A stretch of 64,000 bases of DNA from Pseudogemmobacter hezensis (GTDB lineage: Bacteria; Pseudomonadota; Alphaproteobacteria; Rhodobacterales; Rhodobacteraceae). The translations under genes and the position numbers were made by a program. Shown in pieces: positions 1-8,967 of the stretch; the first letter of the stretch is position 1, and every line of letters starts with the position of its first letter. The notes under the pieces are model-generated. The model saw nothing but the letters and a program-made list of their open reading frames with translations. It was not told the DNA's origin and did not search any database. Location of the stretch: assembly GCF_013155295.1 (NCBI RefSeq), contig NZ_JABJXT010000012.1:87574-151573 (forward strand). The letters run 5' to 3'.

Positions 1-521
1 GCCTCAAGGCGGGCCTCATTGGCCGCTGTCGCATGGCCGATCGTGCCGGATGCGGCGGCCTCGACGGCGGCCAGATAGCCCGGCTCGGTAAAGCCGGACA
101 GGTTCTCTGTTGCCGCCGCCATCGTGTCATATTGATCCTGCGTCAGTGAGGTCCACCAGCTTTGCGCCGGGGCCGGGGGCTCGGCCAGCAAAAGCTCGGC
201 GAGACTATAGCTGGCGGCGCTGCCGATCTGGATGCGGCCCAGTTTCGCCTCGCGCCGGGTTGTGGTGGTGCGCTCGGTCTCTGACCAGCTGGCGCTGACC
301 TGGTAATGGGTGGCCCTCGCCCCCCCGGCATTGCGCCACAGCACGAAATCGGCGGGCAGGCTGCCATCTTCCTCCAGCGTGACGGTGACCTTGCCCGGCG
401 CCAGCACCTGCGAGCCTTCGGCATCCCAGCCCGAAAGCGCAAAGCTAAGCTGCGCGGCTTTCGCGGGTTCGTTCGAGGGAAGGGGGACGCGGCCGGTGAT
501 CCGGCTGGTTGTGAGTGCCAT
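1..521 (-). CDS. Phage-type structural protein, N-terminal part, runs off left edge
   Basis: An uninterrupted minus-strand frame of 173 residues starts at ATG 521-519 and continues past base 1, so the C-terminus is outside the window. The start has a good ribosome site (GGGAG, 7 bases upstream). The protein begins MALTTSRITGRVPLPSNEPA, is rich in Thr, Ser and Ala, has no signal peptide or membrane segment, and reads like a beta-sandwich followed by a helical part containing LTQDQYDTMAAA. In Rhodobacteraceae, short proteins with this kind of start occur among tail or tail-associated genes of prophages. That resemblance is from memory, so the phage role is an inference. The coding frame is firm: no stop codon occurs in it, and codon use matches the rest of the window. 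The opposite strand also has open frames here, which I judged to be shadows. Confidence 0.6.
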   Translation of the reverse strand, partial: MALTTSRITGRVPLPSNEPAKAAQLSFALSGWDAEGSQVLAPGKVTVTLEEDGSLPADFVLWRNAGGARATHYQVSASWSETERTTTTRREAKLGRIQIGSAASYSLAELLLAEPPAPAQSWWTSLTQDQYDTMAAATENLSGFTEPGYLAAVEAAASGTIGHATAANEARLE

Positions 522-662
522 CTGCAAGCTCCCGTTCTGTGACTGCGATGCGCCCGCCCGGGCCAAAAGGCCGCGAATACGGGCATTCGCGCAGAATCTG
601 TCGCCAGATGATGAACATGCGCCTGGAGCAGCGTGCGCTGCCCTGGCCGGGGGTGCGCAGGC

Positions 663-691
663 TTGACAACTCTGGGTTGCGATCCGCTAAA
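663..691 (+). promoter_or_regulatory. Possible sigma-70 promoter for the flippase gene
   Basis: A perfect TTGACA lies at 663-668, followed after 17 bases by GCTAAA at 686-691, which is a weak match to a -10 box. It sits about 75 bases before the chosen flippase start and between divergent genes. The -35 element is convincing and the -10 element is not, so this is a candidate only. Confidence 0.3.
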
Positions 692-766
692 GGATGCAGG
701 CATAGCCTGGCACCCATCCCCGGGGCAAAGGCCGCGCCGCTGATGGATCTGCGGGACGGGCGGGAT

Positions 767-2074
767 ATGAACGCAGCGACACCTTCACGGCTGACAAAGG
801 TGCTGCGGCGCGTGCCGCCTGCCGCGCTGAGCGGTGGCCTGCGGATCCTGGGGCTGGGGCTGCGCTTTGTGCTGTCGGTCTTCATGGTGCGCTATATGAC
901 GCTTGATGAGGTCGGGCTGTTTGCGCTGGCGGTCGGGATGGCGGGGCTGATGCCCTCGGTCTTTGGGCTGGGGCTGAATTATTTCATGGCGCGACAGCTG
1001 GTTGGCCTGTCCCATGATCAGGCGCTGCAGGTCGCGCAAAGCCGTTTGCGCTGCACGGTTCTGATGGCGCTGGTCTGTGCGGTGCTGGTCTTGCTGGCGC
1101 ATGCTATGGGCTGGCTGGCTTTGCCTGTTCTGCCCTTGCTGGCGGTGACGATCCTTTGCCTTGAGATGGTGGCCGTTGATATCCAGGTCGCGCTGATTGC
1201 GCGGGGGCGGCCCGATCTGGCCAATCTGTCGCTTTTGCTGCGATCGGGTCTGTGGATCCTGCCTTTTGTCGCCCTGGCCTGGGCCTTGCCCGGCCTGCGG
1301 CAGATCGGGGCGCTGGCCTGGTTCTGGCTGGCGGGACTGCTGCTCAGCCATCTGCTGATCGCGCTGATCTGTCGCCATGATCTGCGCCGCTTTGCGGCCG
1401 GGCTGCTGCGCCCGGAGGCGGGGGGGGCCTATCCGCGCCGGATCGGCTGGCGGGCAGGGCGCATCTGGATCAGCGATCTGGGCCTTGGCGGCAGCCTTTA
1501 CATCGACCGCTTTCTGATCACCGCCCTGGCGGGCCTGAGTGCGGCCGGGGTCTATTTCTTCTATGCCTCACTGATGAGCGCGGTTTACGTGATCTGCGTG
1601 GCCTCGACGGTGCAGATCTGCCAGCCGAAGCTGCGGGCGGCTTATCTGGCGGCGGGCGTTACCGGGCTGCGCCAGGACCTGCGGCTGCGCCTGCGCCTGC
1701 GCAAAACGGTTCTGATCACACTGGCGGCCTATCTCTGCAGCCTGCCGATGATCTGGCTGGTGATGCGGATCACCGACAATGCCGAGCTGGCCTCCTGGAT
1801 CGGTCTCTGCCCGATCCTGCTGCTGGGCTTTGCGATGAAGGTGGTGGGCGATCTGTTCAGCTCTGCCCTTGCCGCCGCCGAGCAGGATCGTCGTTATGCG
1901 GCGCTGAACATCCTGAACCTGTGCCTTGTGGCCGGGCTGACGCTGATCCTGGTGCCGCTGACCGGCCTTTGGGGGGCGGCGGTGGCGATGGTGCTGGCCA
2001 GCGCAATCGTGCTGGCGGCCCGTGCGGCAAGCCTGGCGCGGCTGCAGGATCAGCCGGATGCGGGCAGCCCCTGA
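767..2074 (+). CDS. Polysaccharide flippase (MOP/Wzx-like membrane protein)
   Basis: About 435 residues with some twelve or more hydrophobic segments spread over the whole length and short basic loops, as in O-antigen or exopolysaccharide flippases of the MOP exporter superfamily. These move undecaprenyl-linked saccharide units across the inner membrane. The first segment follows the amphipathic start MNAATPSRLTKVLRRVPPAA, typical of these proteins. ATG 767 was chosen because a GGGCGGG stretch precedes it and the protein then begins just before the conserved region. ATG 743 is an alternative, and the frame is open further upstream but without a convincing start. The gene is convergent with the chain-length kinase at 2096-4189, and together they suggest an exopolysaccharide or capsule function. 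No glycosyltransferase is in the window, so the polymer is unknown. Confidence 0.75.
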   Translation: MNAATPSRLTKVLRRVPPAALSGGLRILGLGLRFVLSVFMVRYMTLDEVGLFALAVGMAGLMPSVFGLGLNYFMARQLVGLSHDQALQVAQSRLRCTVLMALVCAVLVLLAHAMGWLALPVLPLLAVTILCLEMVAVDIQVALIARGRPDLANLSLLLRSGLWILPFVALAWALPGLRQIGALAWFWLAGLLLSHLLIALICRHDLRRFAAGLLRPEAGGAYPRRIGWRAGRIWISDLGLGGSLYIDRFLITALAGLSAAGVYFFYASLMSAVYVICVASTVQICQPKLRAAYLAAGVTGLRQDLRLRLRLRKTVLITLAAYLCSLPMIWLVMRITDNAELASWIGLCPILLLGFAMKVVGDLFSSALAAAEQDRRYAALNILNLCLVAGLTLILVPLTGLWGAAVAMVLASAIVLAARAASLARLQDQPDAGSP

Positions 2075-2095
2075 CGGTGGCAGATCACGAGGCGC

Positions 2096-4189
2096 TCAGC
2101 CTGGCCCGGTGCTGTAATAGCCCTCGCCGTCGCGCGAATAGGCGCCGTAATAGCCGCCGTGACCATAGCGGCGCATGCCCGCCGGATCGACCTGGCTTAG
2201 CACCAGGCCCGCAACCGGCACCCGCACCTGCGCCAGCTGCTGCAGCGCGTCACTGACCTGCGCCTGGGGTGTATGATCCCACCGCACCACAAAGACCGTG
2301 GTATCGGCGTGGCGGGCGATGATCCGCGCGTCGGGCACCACCAGCACAGGTGGCGTGTCGATCAGGATGATGTCATAGCGCTTGCGGGCCTCATCCAGCA
2401 GCCGCAGGAACCCCGGCGATGAGAACAGGTCCGCGGCATTGGTGCGGCCCTCGGCGCCGGGCAGAATATCGGCGATCCCCTCGACCTTCAGCACCGCCTG
2501 CGCAAGGCTGTGCTCTCCCCGGATCACTGACGCGGTATCGGCCGCCCCCCCCGGCTGATTGCCGATATAAAGGCCGATGGTGCGCATCCGCATATCGCCC
2601 TCGATCAGCAAAACACGCCGCCCCATCATCGTCAGGTTCTGCGCCAGCGCCAGCGCGGTGGTCGTCTTGCCCTCGCCCGGGATCGACGAGGTCATGGCGA
2701 TGATCTGCGGGGGATCGCCTTTCGCGGTCAGCAGAACCGAGGTGCGCAGGTTGCGGATCGCCTCGGCCGGGGCCGAGGTGGGATTGCGCCCCAGCCAGGA
2801 AATCACATCCTGGCGCGATTTCTGCGGCACGGCCGGGATCTGCGACAGCACGATTTGCCCGGTCAGCGCCTCAAGCTCGCGGGCCGAGCGGATGCGGCTG
2901 GTGGTCAGCTCGCGCAGCAAGATGATGGCGGTGCCGATGATCGCGCCAAACACCGCCGCCGCGACCAGGATCAGCGCCTTGCGCGGCGCATAGGGGCCGC
3001 GCGGCGTGACCGCATCGGAAAGGATCCGGCTGTCGGGCTGATTGATCCCCTGCTGGGCGGCGGTTTCCTTCAGCCTGGTCTGGAAATGCTCATGCAAAAG
3101 GCGGCTGGACTCGGCCTCGCGCTCCAGCTGTTCAAGGCGGACAAGATCCTGCGACTGGCGGTTGATGTCATTTGACAGCGCGGCCTCGGCCCCGATCAGC
3201 GCGTTGATCTGCTGCTGCAGGCGGCTTTGGTCATCCGCCATCCGCGCGAGGATCTGGTCCAGCCGCAGCTGCCAGGCGGCAGGGTCTGAGCTGGCCAGCC
3301 CGCGCAGCTGATCATCGCCGATCAGCCGCGATTTTTCCGCCGGATCGGATGCCGCCGCGATCCGGGCCAGGTGATTTTGCAAATTCGTCAGATCCGCCTG
3401 CATCTGTTCAATCCGGCGGCGGGTCTCTTTCTGCTGGCGGTCCATCGCCTCCAGGTTTTCAGCGCTGATCAGATTGGTGTCGTTGCGAAAGGCGCGCACC
3501 TCACGCTCGGCGGCCTCAAATTCGGTGCGCAGGATCGCCACCTGATCTGACAGCCATTTCGTCGCCGCCTCGGTCGCCTCAAAGCGCACCCGCAGCTGGT
3601 CGTTGATGTAAAGACGCGTCAGGGTATCGGCGATCCGCGCCGCTTTTTCGGGCGAGGTGCTGGCGACGGTAATATGGAACACCAGGCTTTGCGGCACATT
3701 CGAGATGCCGGTCTGGGTCAGAAGCTGGGTCACCGTATTGTCGCGGATCAGCGCCTCTGACGGCGGCGGGTCGGCCCCGCCCGCAAGCATGTCTTTCAGG
3801 CGGCCAATCGGGCCAGGCGGCTCAAGGGCCAGGTTGAATTCGGGGTCATTGGTCAGGTCCAGCTCATCAACCACCCGCGCCATCAAGGTGCGCCCGCGCA
3901 GCACCTCGACCTCGGTATTGACCACCGCGGATTCCCCCGAGGTCAGGCCACCCAGCACCGAGTTCAGCCCCAGCATCGCGGATTCCCGCGATTCCAGCAT
4001 GACAACCGCCGTGGCGCGGTAAACCGGGGTCGCCAGCAAAAAGGCATAGATCCCGCCCAGCAGCACCATCGTCGCAACAGAACCGCAAAGCAGCAGCTTT
4101 TCGCGCCAGAGCACCTGCAGCAATGACAGAAAATCAAGCGCTTCGGCGTCGCGGGTTTCGGGCTGTGGCGCCTCGCGCAGATGGCTCAT
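2096..4189 (-). CDS. Polysaccharide co-polymerase with tyrosine-kinase domain (Wzc/ExoP type)
   Basis: About 697 residues. An N-terminal Wzz-type domain is bounded by a membrane segment near residues 35-55 (after LSLLQVLWREKLLL) and another near 410-435. Between them is a long coiled-coil periplasmic part with many Glu, Gln and Arg heptads. The C-terminal cytoplasmic kinase has Walker A SSIPGEGKTTT near residue 505, a Walker A' stretch LLIEGDMR near 530 and Walker B IILIDTPP near 605. The last 23 residues hold six tyrosines (YGHGGYYGAYSRDGEGYY), the autophosphorylation cluster of BY-kinases. It controls chain length and export of a surface polysaccharide. The start at 4189 (MSHLREAPQ) gives the usual family N-terminus; the frame extends upstream by 33 residues that look non-native. 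Its 3' end lies 21 bases from the flippase, facing it. Confidence 0.88.
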   Translation of the reverse strand: MSHLREAPQPETRDAEALDFLSLLQVLWREKLLLCGSVATMVLLGGIYAFLLATPVYRATAVVMLESRESAMLGLNSVLGGLTSGESAVVNTEVEVLRGRTLMARVVDELDLTNDPEFNLALEPPGPIGRLKDMLAGGADPPPSEALIRDNTVTQLLTQTGISNVPQSLVFHITVASTSPEKAARIADTLTRLYINDQLRVRFEATEAATKWLSDQVAILRTEFEAAEREVRAFRNDTNLISAENLEAMDRQQKETRRRIEQMQADLTNLQNHLARIAAASDPAEKSRLIGDDQLRGLASSDPAAWQLRLDQILARMADDQSRLQQQINALIGAEAALSNDINRQSQDLVRLEQLEREAESSRLLHEHFQTRLKETAAQQGINQPDSRILSDAVTPRGPYAPRKALILVAAAVFGAIIGTAIILLRELTTSRIRSARELEALTGQIVLSQIPAVPQKSRQDVISWLGRNPTSAPAEAIRNLRTSVLLTAKGDPPQIIAMTSSIPGEGKTTTALALAQNLTMMGRRVLLIEGDMRMRTIGLYIGNQPGGAADTASVIRGEHSLAQAVLKVEGIADILPGAEGRTNAADLFSSPGFLRLLDEARKRYDIILIDTPPVLVVPDARIIARHADTTVFVVRWDHTPQAQVSDALQQLAQVRVPVAGLVLSQVDPAGMRRYGHGGYYGAYSRDGEGYYSTGPG

Positions 4190-4322
4190 CAGGAATGCTG
4201 CCCCGTTGCTTTGTGACCCTGGGTGACCCTGGCTGGTCGCGCCGCAAAGCGGCCTTTCACCTCCAGCCTGCACCAGAATGCCCTGCACCTGTCAACCTAA
4301 AGCAGATTTAAGTGAAATTATT

Positions 4323-5135
4323 TCAACCGTTATGTCCGGAAAGGAGCAGTTTCAGCGCCGCACCATAGCCCTCCGGCTCTGACACTGGCTGCGCAAATTC
4401 ACCCCGCAGAATACGCGATGAACACGCCAGATCGAAGCCGTCCGGATCCAGCGCAACCATGGTCCAGCGCCGCCGCTGCCATGCCGTCTGCGCCGCCCCC
4501 TTTCGCAGCCGAAGCGTGTTCGCCACCAGCCCGGCGATCAGCGCCGGATCGCGGTTCAGCTTTTGCAGCAGCTGCGCCTCATCCGCGCCGAGCAGCCGCC
4601 CCGCGCCGTGATGGCCCAGCTGCGCGAAGGTGACCGCCCCGGCATTTCGCGCCGGGCCGCCGCCGATATTGACCGCCGTTATCTGCAGGCGGAAGAACAG
4701 CGCATCGGGCAGCTGCAGATAGAGCCGCGCCTTCGGGAAGCGCGCCAGATAGCGGTGGCGCAGGGCCTCTTGCGCTCCGGCGTCAACGGGCTGCGCGAGG
4801 CCGCTCAGGGTCATGCGCGGCCCTGTCAGCGCATCCGCGCCCTCAAGCGCCGCCCAGCACAGCGAGGCGCGGTTGTCTTGCGCCAGATTGCGGGCATGCA
4901 GCGCGATACGGGCGGCCAGAAAGACCGGGCTGCCATCCGCATCGGGCATGACATTGGTCATGATCCCATAGGGGAAGCCGCCCGGATCCAGAGTGGAAAG
5001 CGCGGCGATCCGGCTTTCATGCAGCAAACGCCGCCCCGCCGTGACCGGATCGAAACTGGCCCCGGCGCGGCTGTCGGGCGCCACGCTGCGCGGCGTGATT
5101 GCCTGAGGGGGGATGTCTGTGCGGCCCGATGTCAA
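4323..5135 (-). CDS. HugZ-like pyridoxamine 5'-phosphate oxidase-fold protein
   Basis: About 270 residues of the split-barrel flavin/haem family that includes HugZ, with the typical stretch LLHESRIAALSTLDPGGFPY at the N-terminus. The C-terminal half is DUF2470-like (LLQKLNRDPALIAGLVANTL). Family members bind FMN or haem, and some degrade haem. I start it at TTG 5135 because GGAGGG sits five bases upstream. The frame also contains an upstream ATG at 5246, but using it would add about 37 low-quality residues. It lies downstream of the doxX-like gene on the same strand, separated by a strong terminator, so it is probably transcribed separately. The substrate is not evident; the iron-uptake cluster further on makes a haem role conceivable but unproven. 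Confidence 0.75.
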   Translation of the reverse strand: MTSGRTDIPPQAITPRSVAPDSRAGASFDPVTAGRRLLHESRIAALSTLDPGGFPYGIMTNVMPDADGSPVFLAARIALHARNLAQDNRASLCWAALEGADALTGPRMTLSGLAQPVDAGAQEALRHRYLARFPKARLYLQLPDALFFRLQITAVNIGGGPARNAGAVTFAQLGHHGAGRLLGADEAQLLQKLNRDPALIAGLVANTLRLRKGAAQTAWQRRRWTMVALDPDGFDLACSSRILRGEFAQPVSEPEGYGAALKLLLSGHNG

Positions 5136-5208
5136 GGCGGCCCTCCGGGTTTGGGGGTTGCGGGGGCTATGAATAGGGCAGAGGGCCGGGTGGATAAAGC
5201 GCATAGCG

Positions 5209-5233
5209 AAAGGGGCGGCAGTGCCGCCCCTTT
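5209..5233 (-). terminator. Rho-independent-type hairpin after the doxX-like gene
   Basis: Perfect 11-base-pair stem (AAAGGGGCGGC with GCCGCCCCTTT) closed by a 3-base loop. It starts 29 bases beyond the doxX-like stop codon on the minus strand. The A/T ends of the stem give a short U tract on the minus transcript. It separates doxX from the HugZ-like gene. Confidence 0.75.
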
Positions 5234-5261
5234 GTGACAGGGTCACCGTGGTCAGGTCGGA

Positions 5262-5663
5262 TCAGAACGGGCTGGCGACAAGCGTCAGGGCACCGTCACC
5301 CAGCAGGGCCAGAACGATCAGGCTGATGGTCCAGAAGGCGGGATATTCCCAGCCACCATTGGGGTTGGTGAACCAGAACCCGGCGGGGCCGTGCACTTTG
5401 ATGATGGTGCCCAGCATCACCGGAACCAGCAGCAGCGCGATCACCCGCGGCCAGATGCCCAACGTCAGGGCGATAGCGCCTGCCAGCTCGACCAGGATGG
5501 TCACATAGGCGAACCAGCCGGGCAGACCCAGCGATTTGAAAAAGCCGACGGTGCCTGCGGGTTTGAACACGAAGAGCTTCAGCCCGACATGGGCGAAGAA
5601 CAGGGCAGCGAGGGCAAGGCGAAGCAGCAGGATGCCCCAGGATGCAGTGGAAAGGTCAATCAT
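5262..5663 (-). CDS. DoxX family membrane protein
   Basis: 133 residues with four hydrophobic segments (about 8-27, 48-72, 75-95 and 105-128), the size and layout of DoxX proteins. The conserved N-terminal stretch LRLALAALFFAHVGLKLFV, the FFKSLGLPG loop and the acidic residue in VELAGAIAL are all present. DoxX-family proteins are small inner-membrane proteins, some of them subunits of quinone-linked oxidoreductases. The start has AAGGGA nine bases upstream. It is divergent from the LysR regulator at 5829-6731, with 165 bases between the two starts, and such pairing usually means that the regulator controls the DoxX gene. The physiological role here is unknown. Confidence 0.85.
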   Translation of the reverse strand: MIDLSTASWGILLLRLALAALFFAHVGLKLFVFKPAGTVGFFKSLGLPGWFAYVTILVELAGAIALTLGIWPRVIALLLVPVMLGTIIKVHGPAGFWFTNPNGGWEYPAFWTISLIVLALLGDGALTLVASPF

Positions 5664-5828
5664 GATTTTTGTCCCTTATGGAATTGAGGATGGGATCCCT
5701 GCGTCAGCGCGGCCTGGTCGTTCAGAGCCGCTCTGGCGCATCCCGTTGAAGCCAATATCTGCTGCTTTGATTGCGAATGAAATGGTATTGTTGTTGTAAC
5801 AGTGTCTACGCCGTGTTCTTAATCCCGC

Positions 5829-6731
5829 ATGGATATCCTTGATTGCATTCGCGCCTTTGTGGCGACGGTTGAAACCGGCTCTTTCACGGGCGCGGCCGAG
5901 CGGCTGGCGATCTCGAACCGGCTGACCTCAAAATACGTCGCCGCTCTGGAAGAGCGGCTGGGCAACCGCCTCTTGCAGCGCACCACGCGCTCGGTCGGGC
6001 TGACGGCGGCAGGGCAGGAATTTTACGCCCGCGCCCCGGCGCTGATCGAAGAGCTGGACGACCTGCTCTCGAGTGCGACCGAAAACAGCAGCCAGCTTTC
6101 CGGCCATATCCGGATCACCGCGCCGGTGGATTTCGGCTCGGTCTATATCAAAGGGATGCTGGCGCGTTTTCTGGCCGCCAACCCGGGGGTGACGGTCGAT
6201 CTGCAGCTGGATGACCGCTATGTCGATCTGGCGCGGCGCGGCATTGATCTGGCCTTCCGCATCGGCGAGCAGGATCAGCAATCGCTGCGGCTGCGTCGTC
6301 TGGGGCAGATCCGCTCCTGCGCGGTGGCGGCGCCCTCTTATCTGGCGGGGCGGAGCATGCCGCAAACGCCTGCGGATCTGGCGGACCATGACTGCATTAT
6401 CGACACCAATCGCCGTGACCCGCTGCGCTGGCGGTTTGAGCGTGATGGCAGTGTGCAGCAGGTCACGGTTCAGGGGCGTTTTTCGGTCAATAGCGCGCGG
6501 GTGGCGGTCGAGCTGGCGATAGAGGGGCTGGGCGTCGCCTTTTGCCCGACTTTTGCGGTGGGCGATGACCTGCGCTCGGGCCGTTTGCTGCGCCTTTTGC
6601 CCGATTACGAGCCGCCCTGCGTCACCCTGAATGTCGTCTACCTTGAGGGCCGCGTCATGCCGCGCAAGCTGCGGGCGCTGATCGATTTCACCCTGGCCGA
6701 TCTGCATCATGCCGGGCTGGATAAGGCCTGA
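5829..6731 (+). CDS. LysR family transcriptional regulator
   Basis: 300 residues. The N-terminal winged helix-turn-helix (about 1-60, containing FVATVETGSFTGAAERL and RLGNRLLQRTTRSVGLT) and the periplasmic-binding-like effector domain (about 90-295) are both complete. The helix-turn-helix has an Asn-Arg-Leu-Thr variant (AISNRLTSKYVAALE), seen in the large CrgA/DsdC-like group of alphaproteobacterial LysR proteins. It is divergent from the doxX-like gene, so this is the likely control pair. The intergenic DNA 5664-5828 is AT-richer near 5755-5800 (repeated TTGTTG/ATGAAATGG), where an operator would be expected, but no clean inverted repeat was recognised. Confidence 0.9.
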   Translation: MDILDCIRAFVATVETGSFTGAAERLAISNRLTSKYVAALEERLGNRLLQRTTRSVGLTAAGQEFYARAPALIEELDDLLSSATENSSQLSGHIRITAPVDFGSVYIKGMLARFLAANPGVTVDLQLDDRYVDLARRGIDLAFRIGEQDQQSLRLRRLGQIRSCAVAAPSYLAGRSMPQTPADLADHDCIIDTNRRDPLRWRFERDGSVQQVTVQGRFSVNSARVAVELAIEGLGVAFCPTFAVGDDLRSGRLLRLLPDYEPPCVTLNVVYLEGRVMPRKLRALIDFTLADLHHAGLDKA

Positions 6732-6788
6732 TCTGGCCCGGCCCGCCTGCATCAAACCCGCCCGCATCAGATCTGACGGCGCAGGGGC

Positions 6789-7712
6789 CTAGACCGTCAA
6801 AATCGCCGCCTGACTGCAAAGCCAGTCTGACAGGATCTGCACCGAGGGGCGCATTTGCGGGCCGGGCGGGCTGACAAGATAAAAGGCCTCTTCGGGCTGG
6901 ATCCGGGGGAAGGGCAGGGTCACCAGCCGCCCCTGGGCCACCAGCTCATGCACGTTTGATTCCCAGCCCAGCATCACCCCCTGGCCTGCCATCGCCGCCT
7001 GGCTGGCCAGCACGTAATTGGTAAAGCTGCGCCCGGCTGATTTGGGGGCGGGCATGCCGATGGCGCGGCAGTAGCCCTCCCATCCCAGCCAGCTGTCATC
7101 TCCGGCGATCACATGCAGATGCGGCACCTGATCCAGCCGCAGCCCCTGATGCAGCATCCGCGCCGCCAGATCGGGGTGGCAGACCGGAACCACGCTTTCA
7201 CCAAACAGCCGGGTGACGCGGCCATCACTCCACTGGCCCAGACCGTAGCGCAGCGCGAGGTCAATGCCCGGCTCCAGCGCGGGGGCGCCCTGGGCGGTGG
7301 TCATCACATTGACGGAAATATCCTCATGCGCGGCGTAAAACCCCGCGAGGCAGGGCATCAGCCAATAGGTCGCGGTGCCCGCAGAACAGGCAATCGTCAC
7401 ATTGCCGGAATTCAGCCGCTGCATGGCGCGCACCTGTTCCAGCGCGCGTGCGATATGGCCCAGCCCATCGGCGACCGCACGATGCACCACCTGGCCCTCG
7501 GCGGTCAGGCTGGCGGGGCGGGTGGCGCGGTCCAGCAGCCTTGCGCCGACGTGATCCTCAAGCGCTTTCACCGCCTGGCTGATCGCGGGTTGCGAGACAT
7601 TCATCTCTGCCGCCGCCGCCCGCAGGCTGCCATGGCGCACCACGCTTTCAAACACCGCGAAAAGGCGCAGGGGCGGCAGGCGAAGGCGCGATGCGGGATC
7701 CATTATCATCAT
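6789..7712 (-). CDS. LysR family regulator, GcvA-like
   Basis: 307 residues beginning in the GcvA manner (RLPPLRLFAVFESVVRHGSL). The helix-turn-helix is EMNVSQPAISQAVKALEDHV, followed by a complete effector-binding domain with the family motif ASQAAMAGQGVMLGWE. Three in-frame ATG codons (7712, 7709 and 7703) are possible; 7712 is taken. The start codon overlaps an inverted repeat at 7711-7726, so autoregulation is likely. It is divergent from the dioxygenase and aldolase genes (7837-9728) and is their probable regulator. The inducer is unknown. Confidence 0.9.
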   Translation of the reverse strand: MMIMDPASRLRLPPLRLFAVFESVVRHGSLRAAAAEMNVSQPAISQAVKALEDHVGARLLDRATRPASLTAEGQVVHRAVADGLGHIARALEQVRAMQRLNSGNVTIACSAGTATYWLMPCLAGFYAAHEDISVNVMTTAQGAPALEPGIDLALRYGLGQWSDGRVTRLFGESVVPVCHPDLAARMLHQGLRLDQVPHLHVIAGDDSWLGWEGYCRAIGMPAPKSAGRSFTNYVLASQAAMAGQGVMLGWESNVHELVAQGRLVTLPFPRIQPEEAFYLVSPPGPQMRPSVQILSDWLCSQAAILTV

Positions 7713-7726
7713 AACCTGTGTGTTAT
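7711..7726. promoter_or_regulatory. Candidate LysR operator between regulator and dioxygenase gene
   Basis: Inverted repeat ATAAC-N6-GTTAT at 7711-7726, followed at once by a second one, TCTT-N5-AAGA (7726-7738). It lies at the start codon of the GcvA-like gene and about 110 bases before the dioxygenase start. The position and dyad fit LysR binding; the identity of the binding protein is an inference. Confidence 0.4.
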
Positions 7727-7836
7727 CTTATGCAAAGATTTTACGGCATTCCGCTTTGCCCGACCAGTGGCTAATTTTCCCGTCAGGGACGGATCATTCG
7801 GGCGCTTTTGCCCCATAAACAGCGGAAATACCTGCC

Positions 7837-8967
7837 ATGGATATGACCATTGAGAAAACCGCAGAGCTGGGCGCATCGGGGTTGACGCTTGACCTGGCCT
7901 CTGGCAAGCCGGCTTATTTTAACTACTACTGGCTGCGCGACAATTGCCCGACCTCTTTCAACACCACCACGCGTGAGCGCAGCTTTGACATCTTCCATCT
8001 GTCCGAGGCCCCCCGTCCCCTGTCGACTGTGGTGACATCGGCCGGGCTGGATGTGGCCTGGAATGACGGCCACAGCTCGCATTATCCGATGGAATTTCTG
8101 GAACAATATGCCAGCGGCACGCTGCGCCACGATCCTGCCGATCTGCCGCGCAAGGCCTGGTATGGCGATCACTATCCCGATGTCGCCCGCTTTACCCATG
8201 CCGAATTGCTGGCCGATAAGACCAAGGTCCGCGCCTGGCTTGAGGCCATGCTGGTCGAGGGGGTCTCGGTCGTCACCGGGATGCCTGACAGCAATGAGGG
8301 GCTGACGCAGCTGGTGAATGTGATGGGCCAGGTGCGCCCCACCTTCTTTGGCGATTATTTCGACGTCAAAACCCATATCAAGCCGACGAATACCGCCTAT
8401 ACCTCGGCCGCGCTTGAGCTGCATACCGACACCCCGGCCGAGGAACATGCCCCCGGCGTGCAGTTCCTGCATATGCGCCGCAACTCGGTTGAGGGCGGGC
8501 GCAATCTCTTTGGTGACGGTGTCGCGGCCGCGAATGATTTCCGCAAGATCGACCCCGAGGGCTTTCGCATCCTGTCAGAAACCGACGTGCCCTTCTATTG
8601 CGAGCATGACACCTATGACATGCGCTCGCGCCAGCGCATCATCGAGCTGGACCAGCATGGCGAGGTTTCCGGCCTGACGATCAGCCAGCATATGCTGGAC
8701 ATCATCGACCTGCCGCAGACCGAGATGGACAGGTTCTACCCCGCCTTCTGTGCCTTTGGAAAACTCTTGCAAAGTGACCGCTATATCATGCGCTTCACGC
8801 TGCAGGCGGGCGAATGTATCGTCTTTGACAATCACCGCATCGTGCATGGCCGCGCCGCCTATTCCGCCACCAGCGGCGAGCGTTATCTGCGCGGCTGCTA
8901 TGCGGACCGGGCCGAGATGCGCTCGACCTGGCGGGCCCTGGTCAGCGAGGGGCGGTTTCGCGCATGA
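7837..8967 (+). CDS. TauD/gamma-butyrobetaine-hydroxylase-like 2-oxoglutarate dioxygenase
   Basis: 376 residues. The N-terminal 90 residues match the GBBH-like (DUF971) domain (FNYYWLRDNC, then DVAWNDGHSSHYP). The rest is a TauD/TfdA double-stranded beta-helix. Iron ligands visible: H196 and D198 in LHTDTPAEEH and the distal H337 in IVFDNHRIVHGRAAY; an arginine for 2-oxoglutarate follows (GERYLRGCY). Relatives hydroxylate gamma-butyrobetaine or trimethyl-lysine. Here the partner is a class II aldolase in an ATGA overlap, which suggests a hydroxylate-then-cleave sequence on an unknown amino-acid-like substrate. Start ATG 7837 has GGAA eight bases upstream; ATG 7843 is an alternative. Likely regulated by the divergent GcvA-like protein. 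Confidence 0.85.
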   Translation: MDMTIEKTAELGASGLTLDLASGKPAYFNYYWLRDNCPTSFNTTTRERSFDIFHLSEAPRPLSTVVTSAGLDVAWNDGHSSHYPMEFLEQYASGTLRHDPADLPRKAWYGDHYPDVARFTHAELLADKTKVRAWLEAMLVEGVSVVTGMPDSNEGLTQLVNVMGQVRPTFFGDYFDVKTHIKPTNTAYTSAALELHTDTPAEEHAPGVQFLHMRRNSVEGGRNLFGDGVAAANDFRKIDPEGFRILSETDVPFYCEHDTYDMRSRQRIIELDQHGEVSGLTISQHMLDIIDLPQTEMDRFYPAFCAFGKLLQSDRYIMRFTLQAGECIVFDNHRIVHGRAAYSATSGERYLRGCYADRAEMRSTWRALVSEGRFRA

